From positions 62,001-126,000 of the forward strand of contig JAIXSZ010000081.1 of NCBI GenBank assembly GCA_027484425.1: a stretch of 64,000 bases of DNA, in the 5' to 3' direction. Shown in pieces: positions 45,201 through 53,448 of this stretch. The notes under the pieces are model-generated. The model was not told where the DNA came from. It did not search any database and worked only from the letters and a program-made list of their open reading frames with translations. Position 1 is the first letter of the stretch. Each line of letters starts with the position of its first letter. The stretch is from Sphingobacteriales bacterium (lineage in GTDB: Bacteria; Bacteroidota; Bacteroidia; Chitinophagales; Chitinophagaceae). A program made the translations under genes and the position numbers.

Positions 45201-46369
45201 ATAGGAGCTGGAGTGAGGCTAACAGTAACAACAGCAGTAGCCCTACAACCTGTACCAGGCAAAGAATATGTGACATTGGTAGTACCAGCATTAACACCAG
45301 TAACCAAACCAGAGGAAATACCCACTGTAGCGACAAAAGGAATTTGGCTTATCCAGTTTCCGCCTGTAGGAGTAGAAGAAAGAGTAGTAGTAGTACCCAC
45401 ACAAGCAGTAAGCCCACCTGATATGGCTGAAGGTAATGGGTTAACCGATATTGTTCTTCTAGTAAAACAACCTCCTGGAGCTAATGTGTAAGAAATAGTA
45501 GTAGTACTTCCCCCAGCTACACCGGTAACAACACCAGTAGCGGCATCGACAGTAGCTATAGCTGTATTGTTACTGGACCATGTACCACCCAATGTAGCAT
45601 TTGTAAATAGTGTGGAACTTCCCTGACACACAGAAGCAGCACCGCTAATTGCTGCTGGAGTAGGATACGCTGTAACGATAGTAGTAGTTGAACATCCGGC
45701 AACTGTATAACTGATTGTTGCTGTACCACCTGTAAGCGATGCTGGAGTGATTCTGCCAGTGATAGGATTAACAACAGCCATTGTACCTGGGGTACCACTG
45801 CTCCATAATCCACCAGGTGTTGCACTACACAGGGTTATACTATCACCAAAACAAACTGGAGTGTTGCAAGATATAGCTGCTGGAAGCGGACAAACATTGA
45901 CACTAACATTGGTAGAGTTGAAGTTAACGTTACCTGGTATACAAGGCTGAACTATACCTGTTAATCTTACTCTATAGGTGAGAATATAACAAGCTGTTGA
46001 GGTAAGTACTGGTGTTGAATAAATTACTGTAGGAGATGCTGCTGTAACAGTTCCGGTAGCTACTGGTGTCCATGAAAAACCTCCATCATTAGATGAATCT
46101 ACAACGTAGTTTGCACTCCAGTCAAGCACTCCAGGTAATGAGCAAGTAGTAGGATTCAGGGTAATAGTAGCTGTACCACCACTACACACTAATTGTGTAG
46201 CAGGGCTCAGAGTAGCACCCGAAAAACCGATAGCCCCCATTGACCTAGCTGGTAAAAGCAAGGCTAACAGTGCTACCAAACTACACAACAAACTAACACC
46301 TGATGGTACCAGTTTGCTGATAGCTTTATTTGAAAAATGCTTGAATTGCGCTCGTAAGAAACTATTCAT
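39266..46369 (-). CDS. Giant BIG2-like repeat protein with gliding-motility type C-terminal domain
   Basis: From ATG 46369 it has 2367 residues; in-frame ATGs at 46420 and 46414 are also possible. A long signal segment (LLCSLVALLALLLPARSMGA) is followed by 23 repeats that I counted by eye, each about 74 residues, with the pattern PITG..VC.GS...L, GGTWSSSN..VATI, TGVVTG..AGT..ITYTLPTGC and VTVNPLP. Each has two cysteines. About five PKD-like domains follow. The C-terminus (IFIPNTFTPNGDGMNDRF, LVYNRWGELVYE, WDGQYKG, FKYKGDVSIVR) is the CHU_C type B sorting domain. It is probably a cell-surface adhesin exported by T9SS with the SprF-like partner. Confidence 0.93.
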   Translation of the reverse strand: MNSFLRAQFKHFSNKAISKLVPSGVSLLCSLVALLALLLPARSMGAIGFSGATLSPATQLVCSGGTATITLNPTTCSLPGVLDWSANYVVDSSNDGGFSWTPVATGTVTAASPTVIYSTPVLTSTACYILTYRVRLTGIVQPCIPGNVNFNSTNVSVNVCPLPAAISCNTPVCFGDSITLCSATPGGLWSSGTPGTMAVVNPITGRITPASLTGGTATISYTVAGCSTTTIVTAYPTPAAISGAASVCQGSSTLFTNATLGGTWSSNNTAIATVDAATGVVTGVAGGSTTTISYTLAPGGCFTRRTISVNPLPSAISGGLTACVGTTTTLSSTPTGGNWISQIPFVATVGISSGLVTGVNAGTTNVTYSLPGTGCRATAVVTVSLTPAPITGSLSICQFATTTLSTTTPGGVWVSLNTSAATIDPVTGVVTGVTADTATIVYSLASGCTTRAVVTVNAAPTAIFGPSLVCLGQSASFGSAPGGGTWSSSTAATGTIGITTGSFAALAVGTTSLTYTLPGACVISTTVTVSPLPNPITGTAVICQGQITTMSTTTPGGTWTSSNAGVATIDTFTGSVNGISPGAVLITYSLPTGCATTAFVTVNPLPAPITGAGSVCVGNTVLLSTTTTGGTWSSSIPPIGSIGSTSGLFTGSIQGFTVVTYIITATGCQVSRVMTVNPNPFPIDGTLTVCVGSTTVLSNSSPGGPGTWSSSNSAVAPINTSTGVITGTSAGTATIVFTLPTGCRVDTTVTVNPLPAPITGFASTCIGFCTPLSSATAGGTWTSSDPTIATVNPSTGLVCGISAGTAYISYTLSTGCFTLVLATVDPVPPPPTGVLSICVGGTTTLSHVTPGGTWQSSDTIVAKVFLGTGLVTGFTAGTANITYTTAAGCTSFTTVTVNPVPPATTGTLYMCAGNSTTLSNLFPGGAWTSTNTVVATISTTGLVNGLSAGTSLISYTLPSGCAAVTTVTVYPLPAILGSVLVCPGIASTLTGSPAGGLWVSASTTIATIGSLSGSVVGVNPGTTTITYTLATTCRSTAIVTVQPLPALITGPTSVCQGSTITLINFTTGGGTWTSSNTAVATIDAGGVVTGISGGTTTITFTANTTGCIITTTITVNPLPGAIGGPSVLCVGSTVTLSTSSTGGTWSSSGTVATIGSASGVVTGVTDGTEIITYTLPTGCFTLYTVTVNPLPSGISGALVVCNGFTITLSSATTGGTWSIAPTTVATIDTSGVVTGHSAGTATVTYTLPTGCLTTAVITVNPLPAPITGLLNICVNDSVTLFNTVAGGSWSTENIYIAVIDPATGLLASVSAGTVTVSYTLPTGCYTTAVMTINPIVQPITGPLTACVGASVTLANVTTGGSWSSSNLSVATIGSATGVVTGIAPGTTIITYRLPSSCPRLVVFTVNPLPASITGALTICRGDTTVLASATAGGTWSSSNPGVAFIFMPTGQMIGIAAGTSIITYMLPTGCLTASTAVINPLPTASSVTGSRTVCVGSISFLGNTTFPGGTWSSQNPLIATISTGPGPGGGVLTGIAAGTTTITYTLPTGCDTTFTITVNPLPAPITGVPSVCAGSTTTLSNATPGGSWTSSNPTVGTINATTGVFTGLVPGNTVVSYVITGTGCQVNVIMTVNPNPNPINGVTELCNGASGILWTTSTGGGWGSSSGFVTSVTAFSAAFDSAVVTALNVGVDTITYTLPTGCSTRTIVTVRALPTPITGPDRVCVNDSITLISGPTAGTWTHTSPTIAGLGATTGVVTGLSAGVDTVTYSITYTVVVCRTTRTITVNPLPGNITFSSPGVCVGSTVTASNSAAGGTWTTLDTAIVTINPTTGVITGVSAGTASITYTLATGCFVVRSINCNPKPNVTIVTIPSIICKYSSTTLTAAGAGTGGTYNWAPPTGLSSTFGATVVASPTITTTYVVTGTTVFGCTDTAIVTVVVDSLLNNITITGQDSICKGDCTLLIANGRDSTYFDWTPSTGLSCTICDTVTACPVNTTTYYALAIDRLGCRDSLFFTVTVMPLPVMKVLPNPAIVCNGSTAQLRVTDSFATAAYVTKFAWFPNAFIDDDTTANPIVSNTTNLVYRVTGITPFGCFDSLKVPVTVLDSAFNGINKDTVICIGGSAQLNATSVNPDGSRSDFYWLNATAMSNRFIYNPVVSPVVTTTYPVIITPNVCWPDTLYTTVVVVPFPDITITPPSATVASGTQVTLKAEINNEMIINAYAWSNPSTLSCEVCYTTIATPTATTTYTFTATSIYGCTSTRTVTITVGCEESQIFIPNTFTPNGDGMNDRFFINGKGISRITKFLVYNRWGELVYERYNIGANDPSVGWDGQYKGVVLPPDVFYYFVEAECNLGETFKYKGDVSIVR

Positions 46370-46876
46370 ACTACCGTGTTTAATAAAATTATTTTTCCAT
46401 TTTACCACATGCATTCGCATGTGTTTACTGTTCTATTAGTTGTTCTTTGAGATCGTTTTTCACCTAAAAAACAACATACTAAACCCCACGATGAACCTTC
46501 TTTTTGTTAAAAAAAGTTCACAAAATGGAGAGTAAACATACTAAAAATAATATGCAGACCGAAAAGTACGTTATTTTTTTCAAAAAAACATAACGGACAT
46601 GCAATTATCGTAATACATCTATTCTTTGTTTATGTCTAAAAACCAACGCATTATTTTACTCAAAATACATAACACCCTACAAATAATACAAACTATACTA
46701 TGAAAGACATAATAAACGTTGTGTTGAAATACTTTTACTGTTTAAGTAATGACTCTTCAACAATAAAATAGGCGCAATACATGTATGCATTGTTAGCCAA
46801 ACACACATAATATAAACCACAACCTATATTCTCTTCTAACGCAATTAAGAAATGGGAATTAACTTCAGATAGATAG
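46370..46876. other. AT-rich intergenic stretch upstream of the giant gene
   Basis: About 500 bp without a supported gene. It contains short A- and T-runs and probably the giant gene's promoter, but I found no exact TAnnTTTG on the minus strand. The first 51 bases (46370-46420) are open in the giant gene's frame. Confidence 0.5.
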
Positions 46877-48190
46877 CTACTGTAAATTCACTCTTCTAAT
46901 GTCTGCACCTAACAAATTTAGTCGTTCATCAATTCTTTCATACCCTCTGTCTATTTGGTGTATATTCTGTATAGTGCTTTTGCCACTTGCCGAGAGCGCT
47001 GCGATGAGCAAAGCCACACCTGCTCGTATATCTGGAGAGACCATGTTTATTCCCCGTAATGCCACTTGTTTGTCCAGCCCTATCACTACTGCTCTATGGG
47101 GGTCACACAACACAATCTGTGCACCCATTTCTATAAGTCTGTCCACAAAAAACAACCTGCTCTCAAACATTTTCTGGTGTACCAATACTGTACCTTTAGC
47201 CTGAGTAGCTGTCACCAAAACGATACTAATGAGATCTGGAGTAAAACCAGGCCACGGATGATCGTATACAGTCAATATAGACCCATCTATAAATTTCTGT
47301 ATACGATATTGCTCCTGAGATGGGACATAAATATCATCTCCTCTAATTTCTAGTTCAATTCCTAACCTCCTAAATATATCAGGTATTAACCCTAATTGGG
47401 GCAAGTCAACATTTTTTATTGTCAACTCACTTTTTGTCATTGCAGCTAAACCAATAAACGAACCTACCTCAATCATATCTGCCAATAATCTGTGTTCACA
47501 ACCATATAGTCTTTCTACACCTTCTATTGTCAGCAGATTGGAGCTGATACCCGTTATCTTCGCCCCCATTCTATTGAGCATCAGGCATAATTGCTGCACA
47601 TAGGGCTCGCAAGCGGCATTATAAATTGTTGTTACGCCTTCTGATAGTACTGCTGCCATCAGTATATTGGCAGTTCCAGTCACCGAGGGTTCTTCCAATA
47701 ACATATTTGTTCCCACCAGCTTATCAGCTGTCATGGTAAATAACTGATTTTCTGCATCATATTCAAACTTTACTCCGAGTCGCTCAAATCCTCTGATGTG
47801 TGTATCAAGTCTGCGTCTTCCTATTTTATCGCCACCCGGTTGTGGTATATATGCCTTCTTAAACCGAGCCAGCATAGGTCCAGCCAGCATTACTGTTCCT
47901 CTCAGTTTTCCTGATTTTTTCCTAAATGCAGGTGTCGTGAAATAATCTGGATCTAGGTTATTAGCTTGAAGCACTATTGTATTAGGTGATGGACGCTCTA
48001 TACGCACACCCATATCTTGCAACAGTTCTATCAGTGCATTAACGTCAGCTATGTCTGGTACATTATTCAGCTTTACTACCTCATCTGTTAGTAGTACTGC
48101 ACACAATACTTGTAGTGCTTCGTTTTTAGCGCCCTGTGGCGTTATGGTGCCTTGCAGCTGTTTGCCTCCTCGTATTTCAAATGCATTCAT
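46877..48190 (-). CDS. murA: UDP-N-acetylglucosamine 1-carboxyvinyltransferase MurA (Asp form)
   Basis: This 437-residue enzyme is of the EPSP-synthase fold. Motifs are GAKNEALQVLCAVLL near the start and PWPGFTPDLIS near residue 310. The active-site loop reads PQPGGDKIGRRRLDTHI, with Asp121 where most MurA proteins have the fosfomycin-target Cys (Cys115 in E. coli). It catalyses the first committed step of peptidoglycan synthesis, the transfer of enolpyruvate to UDP-GlcNAc. The Asp variant works as an acid and is known from other bacteria as a naturally fosfomycin-insensitive form. Confidence 0.96.
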   Translation of the reverse strand: MNAFEIRGGKQLQGTITPQGAKNEALQVLCAVLLTDEVVKLNNVPDIADVNALIELLQDMGVRIERPSPNTIVLQANNLDPDYFTTPAFRKKSGKLRGTVMLAGPMLARFKKAYIPQPGGDKIGRRRLDTHIRGFERLGVKFEYDAENQLFTMTADKLVGTNMLLEEPSVTGTANILMAAVLSEGVTTIYNAACEPYVQQLCLMLNRMGAKITGISSNLLTIEGVERLYGCEHRLLADMIEVGSFIGLAAMTKSELTIKNVDLPQLGLIPDIFRRLGIELEIRGDDIYVPSQEQYRIQKFIDGSILTVYDHPWPGFTPDLISIVLVTATQAKGTVLVHQKMFESRLFFVDRLIEMGAQIVLCDPHRAVVIGLDKQVALRGINMVSPDIRAGVALLIAALSASGKSTIQNIHQIDRGYERIDERLNLLGADIRRVNLQ

Positions 48191-48375
48191 GAGGCTTGCA
48201 ATATACTAAATATGCTACTTTGCGTCACTACCATTCTGTCTTTTCAGAATCGTTCTTTTCGTTGTATTGTTCACATCATTTGCAGGTTGAATTTCACGTT
48301 GCCCGCATATTAGCTAATTGTTGTAATTTTATGGCTTACAACTTTTATTCCGAAATAGCATTTAAAATTTAATTC

Positions 48376-48960
48376 ATGAGAAATTTGCGCTTTCTTTTTC
48401 TAATTGTTCTATTCCCTTTTACAGTTTCGGCACAAAACATAGAAATCAAAGAGGGCAATGCCAAAATGGCCAAAACTAAACTTTGGTGCTTTAGTACTAC
48501 TTACAAATACGATAAAACACTAGCAATAGAAATAATAGAATCTAAAATAGCAAGTGCAAACCTAAAGCGTAGTGCTCGCAAAAAAGGATTTAGCATATAT
48601 CGTGGGGTATCTTGGTCGACTATTATCCCAAACAATAAAGCAGACTATTATTATAAAGTAAAAGGAAAAAAAGGAAAAACCACTTTCTATTTCTGCGCGT
48701 CGAAAGGATATGACAACTATGTAACTACTGCTCAAGAACCAGAACTAGCCAAAAACATTATTAGTTTTCTCCAAACCTTAGATACAGACATGGCAACTGC
48801 TGCCTCTATTAGAGCAAAAGAACTAGAACTTAAAAGTATAACGGAGAAAAATGCAGAAATCAACAAACAACTAGAAGAAACTAAAAAACAGGAAAACCAG
48901 AAATCAAAAGAAATAGAAGCACTGAAGAAAAAACAAGTAGCACCAGACCCAGTAAAATAA
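48376..48960 (+). CDS. Hypothetical exported protein with C-terminal coiled coil
   Basis: The 194-residue protein has a signal peptide (MRNLRFLFLIVLFPFTVSAQ), a small domain (about 20-130) with several Lys/Tyr-rich strands (WCFSTTYKYDKTLAIEIIE; KADYYYKVKGKKGKTTFYF), and a helical, heptad-like tail (NAEINKQLEETKKQENQKSKE). No family is recognised. It is divergent from murA. Its following gene is a MerR regulator 63 nt downstream on the same strand. Confidence 0.65.
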   Translation: MRNLRFLFLIVLFPFTVSAQNIEIKEGNAKMAKTKLWCFSTTYKYDKTLAIEIIESKIASANLKRSARKKGFSIYRGVSWSTIIPNNKADYYYKVKGKKGKTTFYFCASKGYDNYVTTAQEPELAKNIISFLQTLDTDMATAASIRAKELELKSITEKNAEINKQLEETKKQENQKSKEIEALKKKQVAPDPVK

Positions 48961-49023
48961 CACCAACCATCCCCTTTCCTCAGTAAAACCTAGCAAAACT
49001 AACAATGCAATAAATTGTAGCTA

Positions 49024-49908
49024 ATGAGCACCACACGCATACTTACACTCTTTGGGGAAGAGATAGTAAATGAATCAGCAAAACCAGCTGCTAGAAGTCG
49101 TGTGCGCGTGAAAGAGACATCAACAATAGAGGTAGATGAAAACAATACATCTGGTGAAAATAAAAGTGATGACGAAAGCATAGCTACAAATGACACAACA
49201 ACAAACGAAATCACCCTCTTTGATACCACTATCGATGACGACCGCTCAAATCAACTGCCAGATACAATACCAAATTCTCTACATGGCGATGAGTTAAATC
49301 ACATTTCAGAATACAGCATACAGGCCAACAATGAAGCAAAAGAGATTTATTCAGATGTTCTGGAAGATGAGCCTAAACTATCAATTATCAACAATCTTTC
49401 AGAATTAAATTCTGTCTCTGAGTACGATACAACAATAACTCAGTACGAAAATGAGTATCTAGAATCCAATACTGAAATAATAAAAAATACATCAACCCTA
49501 CTTTCAGAAGGCGAGCCAGAACAGATAGGCAAACCAACCAAAACAAAAAAACAATCAAACGCGGTAGAAGAAATAATAAGTGAAGACTGGAATGGCGAGA
49601 AAAAATATTATACCATCGGCGAAGTAGCTGACTTTTTCAAGGTAAAGACATCGCACATCCGCTTCTGGACCAATGAATTCAAACTTAAAGTGCGTACCAC
49701 CCGCAAAGGAGATAGATTATACACACCTGAGCAGGTTAAAGAACTCAGAGCCATATACCACCTAACAAAAGAAAGAGGATTTACCATCAACGGAGCAAAA
49801 GCAAAACTAAAAACTAAAAACAATATGGATGTTACCACTGTTGATCTTAAATCATCGCTGGTGCTTCTCAAAACTAAACTCATAGCCCTACGGAAACAAT
49901 TGGGATAA
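49024..49908 (+). CDS. MerR family regulator with long acidic N-terminal region
   Basis: The product has 294 residues. A winged helix-turn-helix of the MerR type sits near the C-terminus (about 196-265): YYTIGEVADFFKVKTSHIRFW, then DRLYTPEQVKELRAIYHLTKE, then TINGAKAKLKT. About 190 residues precede it, rich in Ser, Thr, Asn, Asp and Glu, and appear disordered. A short basic helix (LVLLKTKLIALRKQLG) ends the protein. MerR proteins bind and untwist promoters with 19-20 bp spacers. There is no C-terminal ligand domain, so the signal cannot be inferred. The thioredoxin-like gene follows 16 nt later. Confidence 0.85.
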   Translation: MSTTRILTLFGEEIVNESAKPAARSRVRVKETSTIEVDENNTSGENKSDDESIATNDTTTNEITLFDTTIDDDRSNQLPDTIPNSLHGDELNHISEYSIQANNEAKEIYSDVLEDEPKLSIINNLSELNSVSEYDTTITQYENEYLESNTEIIKNTSTLLSEGEPEQIGKPTKTKKQSNAVEEIISEDWNGEKKYYTIGEVADFFKVKTSHIRFWTNEFKLKVRTTRKGDRLYTPEQVKELRAIYHLTKERGFTINGAKAKLKTKNNMDVTTVDLKSSLVLLKTKLIALRKQLG

Positions 49909-49924
49909 TCTAGCCATCAAAGCC

Positions 49925-50545
49925 ATGAAGTATTTATCGTATTGTGTCTCATTTATTGGTTTTATAATCACATCAACTTCAACCACTGCTCAACTACCAC
50001 TAACGCAACTCAAACCAGTGCCAACCAATATAATGGATACGCTACAACAACCGATGGCGGCATCGGCTACTGCATATGAAATAAGCAAAGACGAAAAAAC
50101 TGGACATAAGGTTTTTAAGGGCACATTCACATTTCAAAACATGTCCACAGAGCCCACCTTTGCATGGCTGGATAGTGGCATTGCTGCATACAAACCTGAC
50201 ACACTAACATTACCTTATTTACGCAGTACAATTCGCAATTACAGTATACTTGTGTTTATCGGCACTTGGTGTGAAGATTCGCAAAATCTGCTACCTAAAT
50301 TTTATAAACTATTATCTGGCCTTGATATCAGCCATGAAAATATGGTGCTGATAGGAATGGATAGAGCTAAAACGACCACCACTGCTGCAGGCATAGCGCT
50401 CGTAAATAAATACAAAGTAACATTGCTACCTACAATACTATTTACAGATAAAACCGGTGAAGAAGTAGGGCGCATCACTGAAACTGTGAGCAAAAGTATA
50501 GAATGGGATCTTGTAGAAATTTTTAGCAAAATCAACAATAAATAA
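49925..50545 (+). CDS. Thioredoxin-like exported protein lacking the second active-site Cys
   Basis: The 206-residue protein has an N-terminal signal peptide (cleaved around STTAQ). A thioredoxin fold begins near residue 100, with FIGTWCEDSQNLLPKFYKLL. The motif is CEDS rather than CxxC: Cys116 is present, but the position of the second Cys is Ser119. Downstream are strand MVLIGMDRAKT and VTLLPTILFTDKTGEEVGRI with the cis-Pro. It probably acts in the periplasm and may be a monothiol or inactive member. It is preceded by the MerR gene at 16 nt, suggesting co-transcription. Confidence 0.8.
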   Translation: MKYLSYCVSFIGFIITSTSTTAQLPLTQLKPVPTNIMDTLQQPMAASATAYEISKDEKTGHKVFKGTFTFQNMSTEPTFAWLDSGIAAYKPDTLTLPYLRSTIRNYSILVFIGTWCEDSQNLLPKFYKLLSGLDISHENMVLIGMDRAKTTTTAAGIALVNKYKVTLLPTILFTDKTGEEVGRITETVSKSIEWDLVEIFSKINNK

Positions 50546-50577
50546 GAAACACATTGTAGGAAAGGTCAAGGAATTGA

Positions 50578-51024
50578 TTAAACACCGATTATTTTCTCCA
50601 TCATAAAATGTGGTATTCCTACCTCCACAAATTCATTCCCGAATTGCACATAACCCATTCCTCCATAAAAATCCACTGCTACCTTACGTGCATGTAATAT
50701 CACCTTTGTGTAGCCTTTACTACAGGCAAAGTCCTCGGCAAACTTCACCAAATGCTTTCCAACACCTTTTCCTTGCCATTGATTGTAGACAGCCATTTGA
50801 CGTAGTTGCACCTCGTTAGTATTTATGTGATGCAGCATCAAACAAGCTATTACATTATTGTTGTGTTTGGCAACCAATATAGCATCTGTGTAATCTCTAC
50901 TTAAATCGTCATTATAGAGAGACTGCCCCAGCGGCTTGCGTAGCACCTCATCGCGCAGCGCAAACACTTCTTTGTACTCGGGGTCTGTTACTGCTACTAT
51001 GCAGGTGGTGATACCTTCTACCAT
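50578..51024 (-). CDS. GNAT family N-acetyltransferase
   Basis: A short, single-domain protein of 148 residues. The acetyl-CoA loop is visible in LRQMAVYNQWQGKGVGKHLVKFAEDFA (Q/R-x-x-G-x-G type), followed by the C-terminal strands KVILHARKVAVDFYGGMGYVQFG. It resembles the small ElaA/YitI-like GNAT enzymes. The substrate cannot be assigned. It begins only 2 nt after the VWA gene ends on the same strand, so the two are likely one transcript. Confidence 0.9.
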   Translation of the reverse strand: MVEGITTCIVAVTDPEYKEVFALRDEVLRKPLGQSLYNDDLSRDYTDAILVAKHNNNVIACLMLHHINTNEVQLRQMAVYNQWQGKGVGKHLVKFAEDFACSKGYTKVILHARKVAVDFYGGMGYVQFGNEFVEVGIPHFMMEKIIGV

Positions 51025-51026
51025 AT

Positions 51027-53225
51027 TTAGTTGAGTATTACTTCAGTTTCTTCCGTTGGTTTCACTATGAAGACAACTACTTTTTCAGATGCTCTGGCAC
51101 CACCTGGACCTTTGTGATAATGTGCCTGGTACTCACCAGGCTGAATGCGCAGGTGCTGTGCTTCGGGGTCTCTGAGGCTCATTGTATGAAAAGACAAAAA
51201 TTTGTCGCCCAATCGTTGATACAGTGTCACACTAGTCATCTCAGGCTCAGATACAAACTTAGCAAAACCTGGTTGCAGAATCTTAATCACTTTCTCATCG
51301 AAATCGAGATCCAGATTTCGAACATCCTGCGGAAAAGTATTGATTATAACATGGTAGTTTCCTGGTTCATACTCTAGTCGTTCAGTACAAGGTTGATCTA
51401 CAATTTTACCATTAGTTTTGTTACGTTCTATCACTTTAGCAGCAAACTCGGTCACAGGTCTAGGTATGTTATTGGCATACTGAAAGCTAAGACTAGCCTT
51501 ATTCACAGTCACAATTATCTTATTTCGTTTATTTTCTACTACGCTTACATTATTTACAGTAAGGCTTTTGGTTTCAGAGAAAGCAAGCGTGTATTCACCG
51601 GGAGCAATATTAGTCTGAGGATCAGGATTACCATCTGCATCTACCATTCTGTAAAAACGCTTCAACAGCTTACCTGTACCAGGTTCTAATAGTAATACCT
51701 GAGGAGTGGTAGCATAAAACTTACCATTCCCATTTGTAAAGTATATCTCTACGGTAGTCTCTTTAGCATCTTCAACCTCTACCTTGTATTCAGCAGGTTT
51801 ACCTATAGGTGCTTCTACTTTTCCTGTTACTGGTTTAGGTTTAGGTTTTGCAGCAACTGGCAATGGTTCTACATCTAGCTTTAATGGTGGCATTGCTGGC
51901 AATTTCCTAGGAGGCATATCATCGAGCACCGTCAACAACATTTTAGTTTTAGCAGATAGTAAGTTTAGTTTGTTTATTGATATTGGTGCAGGCCTAGGTG
52001 GTATTTCATCAACAATAACTGGTACATAGGCACTGACCCGAGTAAGTTTTTGACTCATGGCTACTGGTGGCTGTATACGAGCGGCACGTAATGAGGCAAT
52101 TGTTATTTTATCAATATTCTGTGGGGCTGGTCGCTCAGGCACTTCATCTACCAACATAGGCACAAATGCTGGTGGCACTATTGCTTTGGGCTTTCTAGGG
52201 TTGGGTGCTGGTATCGCCATCGTAACCATGGCTCTTATAAAAGTTCTACTCACGTCAAGTGTCGGTAGTTTTACTGGCTCTTCTTCTGTAACATTAGGAG
52301 TGTATTCCGGCACTGAAACAAATTCTGCTTTTGGGCGTTTGGGTAGTTCAGCTTTAAAGGCCAAGAGTCCCTTCATCTCTACTCGAGATACAGACAACTC
52401 GTTACGAGTAAATCTAGGTGGCGGTGGCGGCGTCACAGTTACTACCTTTTCTACTGTTTTCACAGTATCCTTCAGTTTAATTTCTGGTATTTTCACGTTT
52501 AGAACCGTAGGCGTAGTTGCTGCTACTTCCTTTACCTTGGCATATTCTTTAGTCGAGATAGTTATCATGGGCCTAAAGGCATCCACAATTTTACTGACTG
52601 CCTTGGGTATGTCAATTTGTTTGGTCACCTCTAGATAGTCGCCCATACAATCGTAGGTAGACTTAAGCCCAGCAACCCCTTCCAAACTAACTATATAAGG
52701 CCTGAAGAATACCTTGCTGGCAGCCAGTTTACGCATCACTGCACATATATCTCCACCACAGCTCTCACCGCCATCTGTTATCAATATTATACTGTATGCA
52801 TTGCGGTTTACATCCACTAAGTCGTTTTCAGCAGCCTCCTGCAGCGAGTAGGCTATAGAGGTAACGCCCAATGGCTGAATGTCATCCAGCCTGTACTCCA
52901 TTTGCAATCTATTGTCCTTCCTGAAAGGGACTTCATTGCGGGTGTCTTTACAATTGTTCTCAGCTACTGTAAACTGATGCCCAAATACCCTCAACGAAAA
53001 TTCAACATCCCTGTTTACAACGTAGATACTATCTATCAATCTCAGAATAAGCTCATTAGCTACCTTCGATTTCTGTCTACCACCATCCCATAAGTTTATC
53101 ATGCTCGACGATTTATCGAGCAGAATCAACACCCTTGGTTGTGTATTATTTGTATTTCCCTGTGAAAATCCTTTTACTGTTGTCAGCAAAAGAAACAGGA
53201 ATAACATTATTTTTTTTAATCGCAT
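51027..53225 (-). CDS. Exported VWA-domain protein
   Basis: This 732-residue protein has a signal peptide (ending KGFSQ). A von Willebrand factor A domain (about 30-215) carries the metal-site motif DKSSS at Asp37, Ser39 and Ser41, plus GVTSIAYSL and LITDGGESCGGD. A Pro-rich middle (about 250-470) repeats units like VPMLVDEVPERPAPQNIDKI, a periodic low-complexity linker. The C-terminal half has beta-sandwich segments (PGEYTLAFSETK; PGEYQAHYHKGPGG). It may be a secreted binding protein with adhesion or scaffold roles. It lies divergent from cphA. Confidence 0.88.
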   Translation of the reverse strand: MRLKKIMLFLFLLLTTVKGFSQGNTNNTQPRVLILLDKSSSMINLWDGGRQKSKVANELILRLIDSIYVVNRDVEFSLRVFGHQFTVAENNCKDTRNEVPFRKDNRLQMEYRLDDIQPLGVTSIAYSLQEAAENDLVDVNRNAYSIILITDGGESCGGDICAVMRKLAASKVFFRPYIVSLEGVAGLKSTYDCMGDYLEVTKQIDIPKAVSKIVDAFRPMITISTKEYAKVKEVAATTPTVLNVKIPEIKLKDTVKTVEKVVTVTPPPPPRFTRNELSVSRVEMKGLLAFKAELPKRPKAEFVSVPEYTPNVTEEEPVKLPTLDVSRTFIRAMVTMAIPAPNPRKPKAIVPPAFVPMLVDEVPERPAPQNIDKITIASLRAARIQPPVAMSQKLTRVSAYVPVIVDEIPPRPAPISINKLNLLSAKTKMLLTVLDDMPPRKLPAMPPLKLDVEPLPVAAKPKPKPVTGKVEAPIGKPAEYKVEVEDAKETTVEIYFTNGNGKFYATTPQVLLLEPGTGKLLKRFYRMVDADGNPDPQTNIAPGEYTLAFSETKSLTVNNVSVVENKRNKIIVTVNKASLSFQYANNIPRPVTEFAAKVIERNKTNGKIVDQPCTERLEYEPGNYHVIINTFPQDVRNLDLDFDEKVIKILQPGFAKFVSEPEMTSVTLYQRLGDKFLSFHTMSLRDPEAQHLRIQPGEYQAHYHKGPGGARASEKVVVFIVKPTEETEVILN

Positions 53226-53448
53226 GTATATACAGTAGGTACAAACCTACACCATTTGCTCGAAAATGAAGTTCAAAAATAAAGCTATTTGTATTCAAAA
53301 CAGCTTTGCCTTCGCATCGTCATTGTATAATATGTTATCAATGTTTTACAGAAAACACACATTCCTCTTCTTTTCGTATTAATTATTTTAGTCGGTATAT
53401 ATTTTGTCGAAAATATTACTACCTTAATCCCACTAAACTTCAAATTCG

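Noticed and set aside
52057-52638. Plus-strand 193-residue frame opposite the VWA gene
   Set aside because: Antisense to the Pro-rich repeats of the VWA protein; Gly/Thr/Ser-rich product from reverse-complement proline codons.
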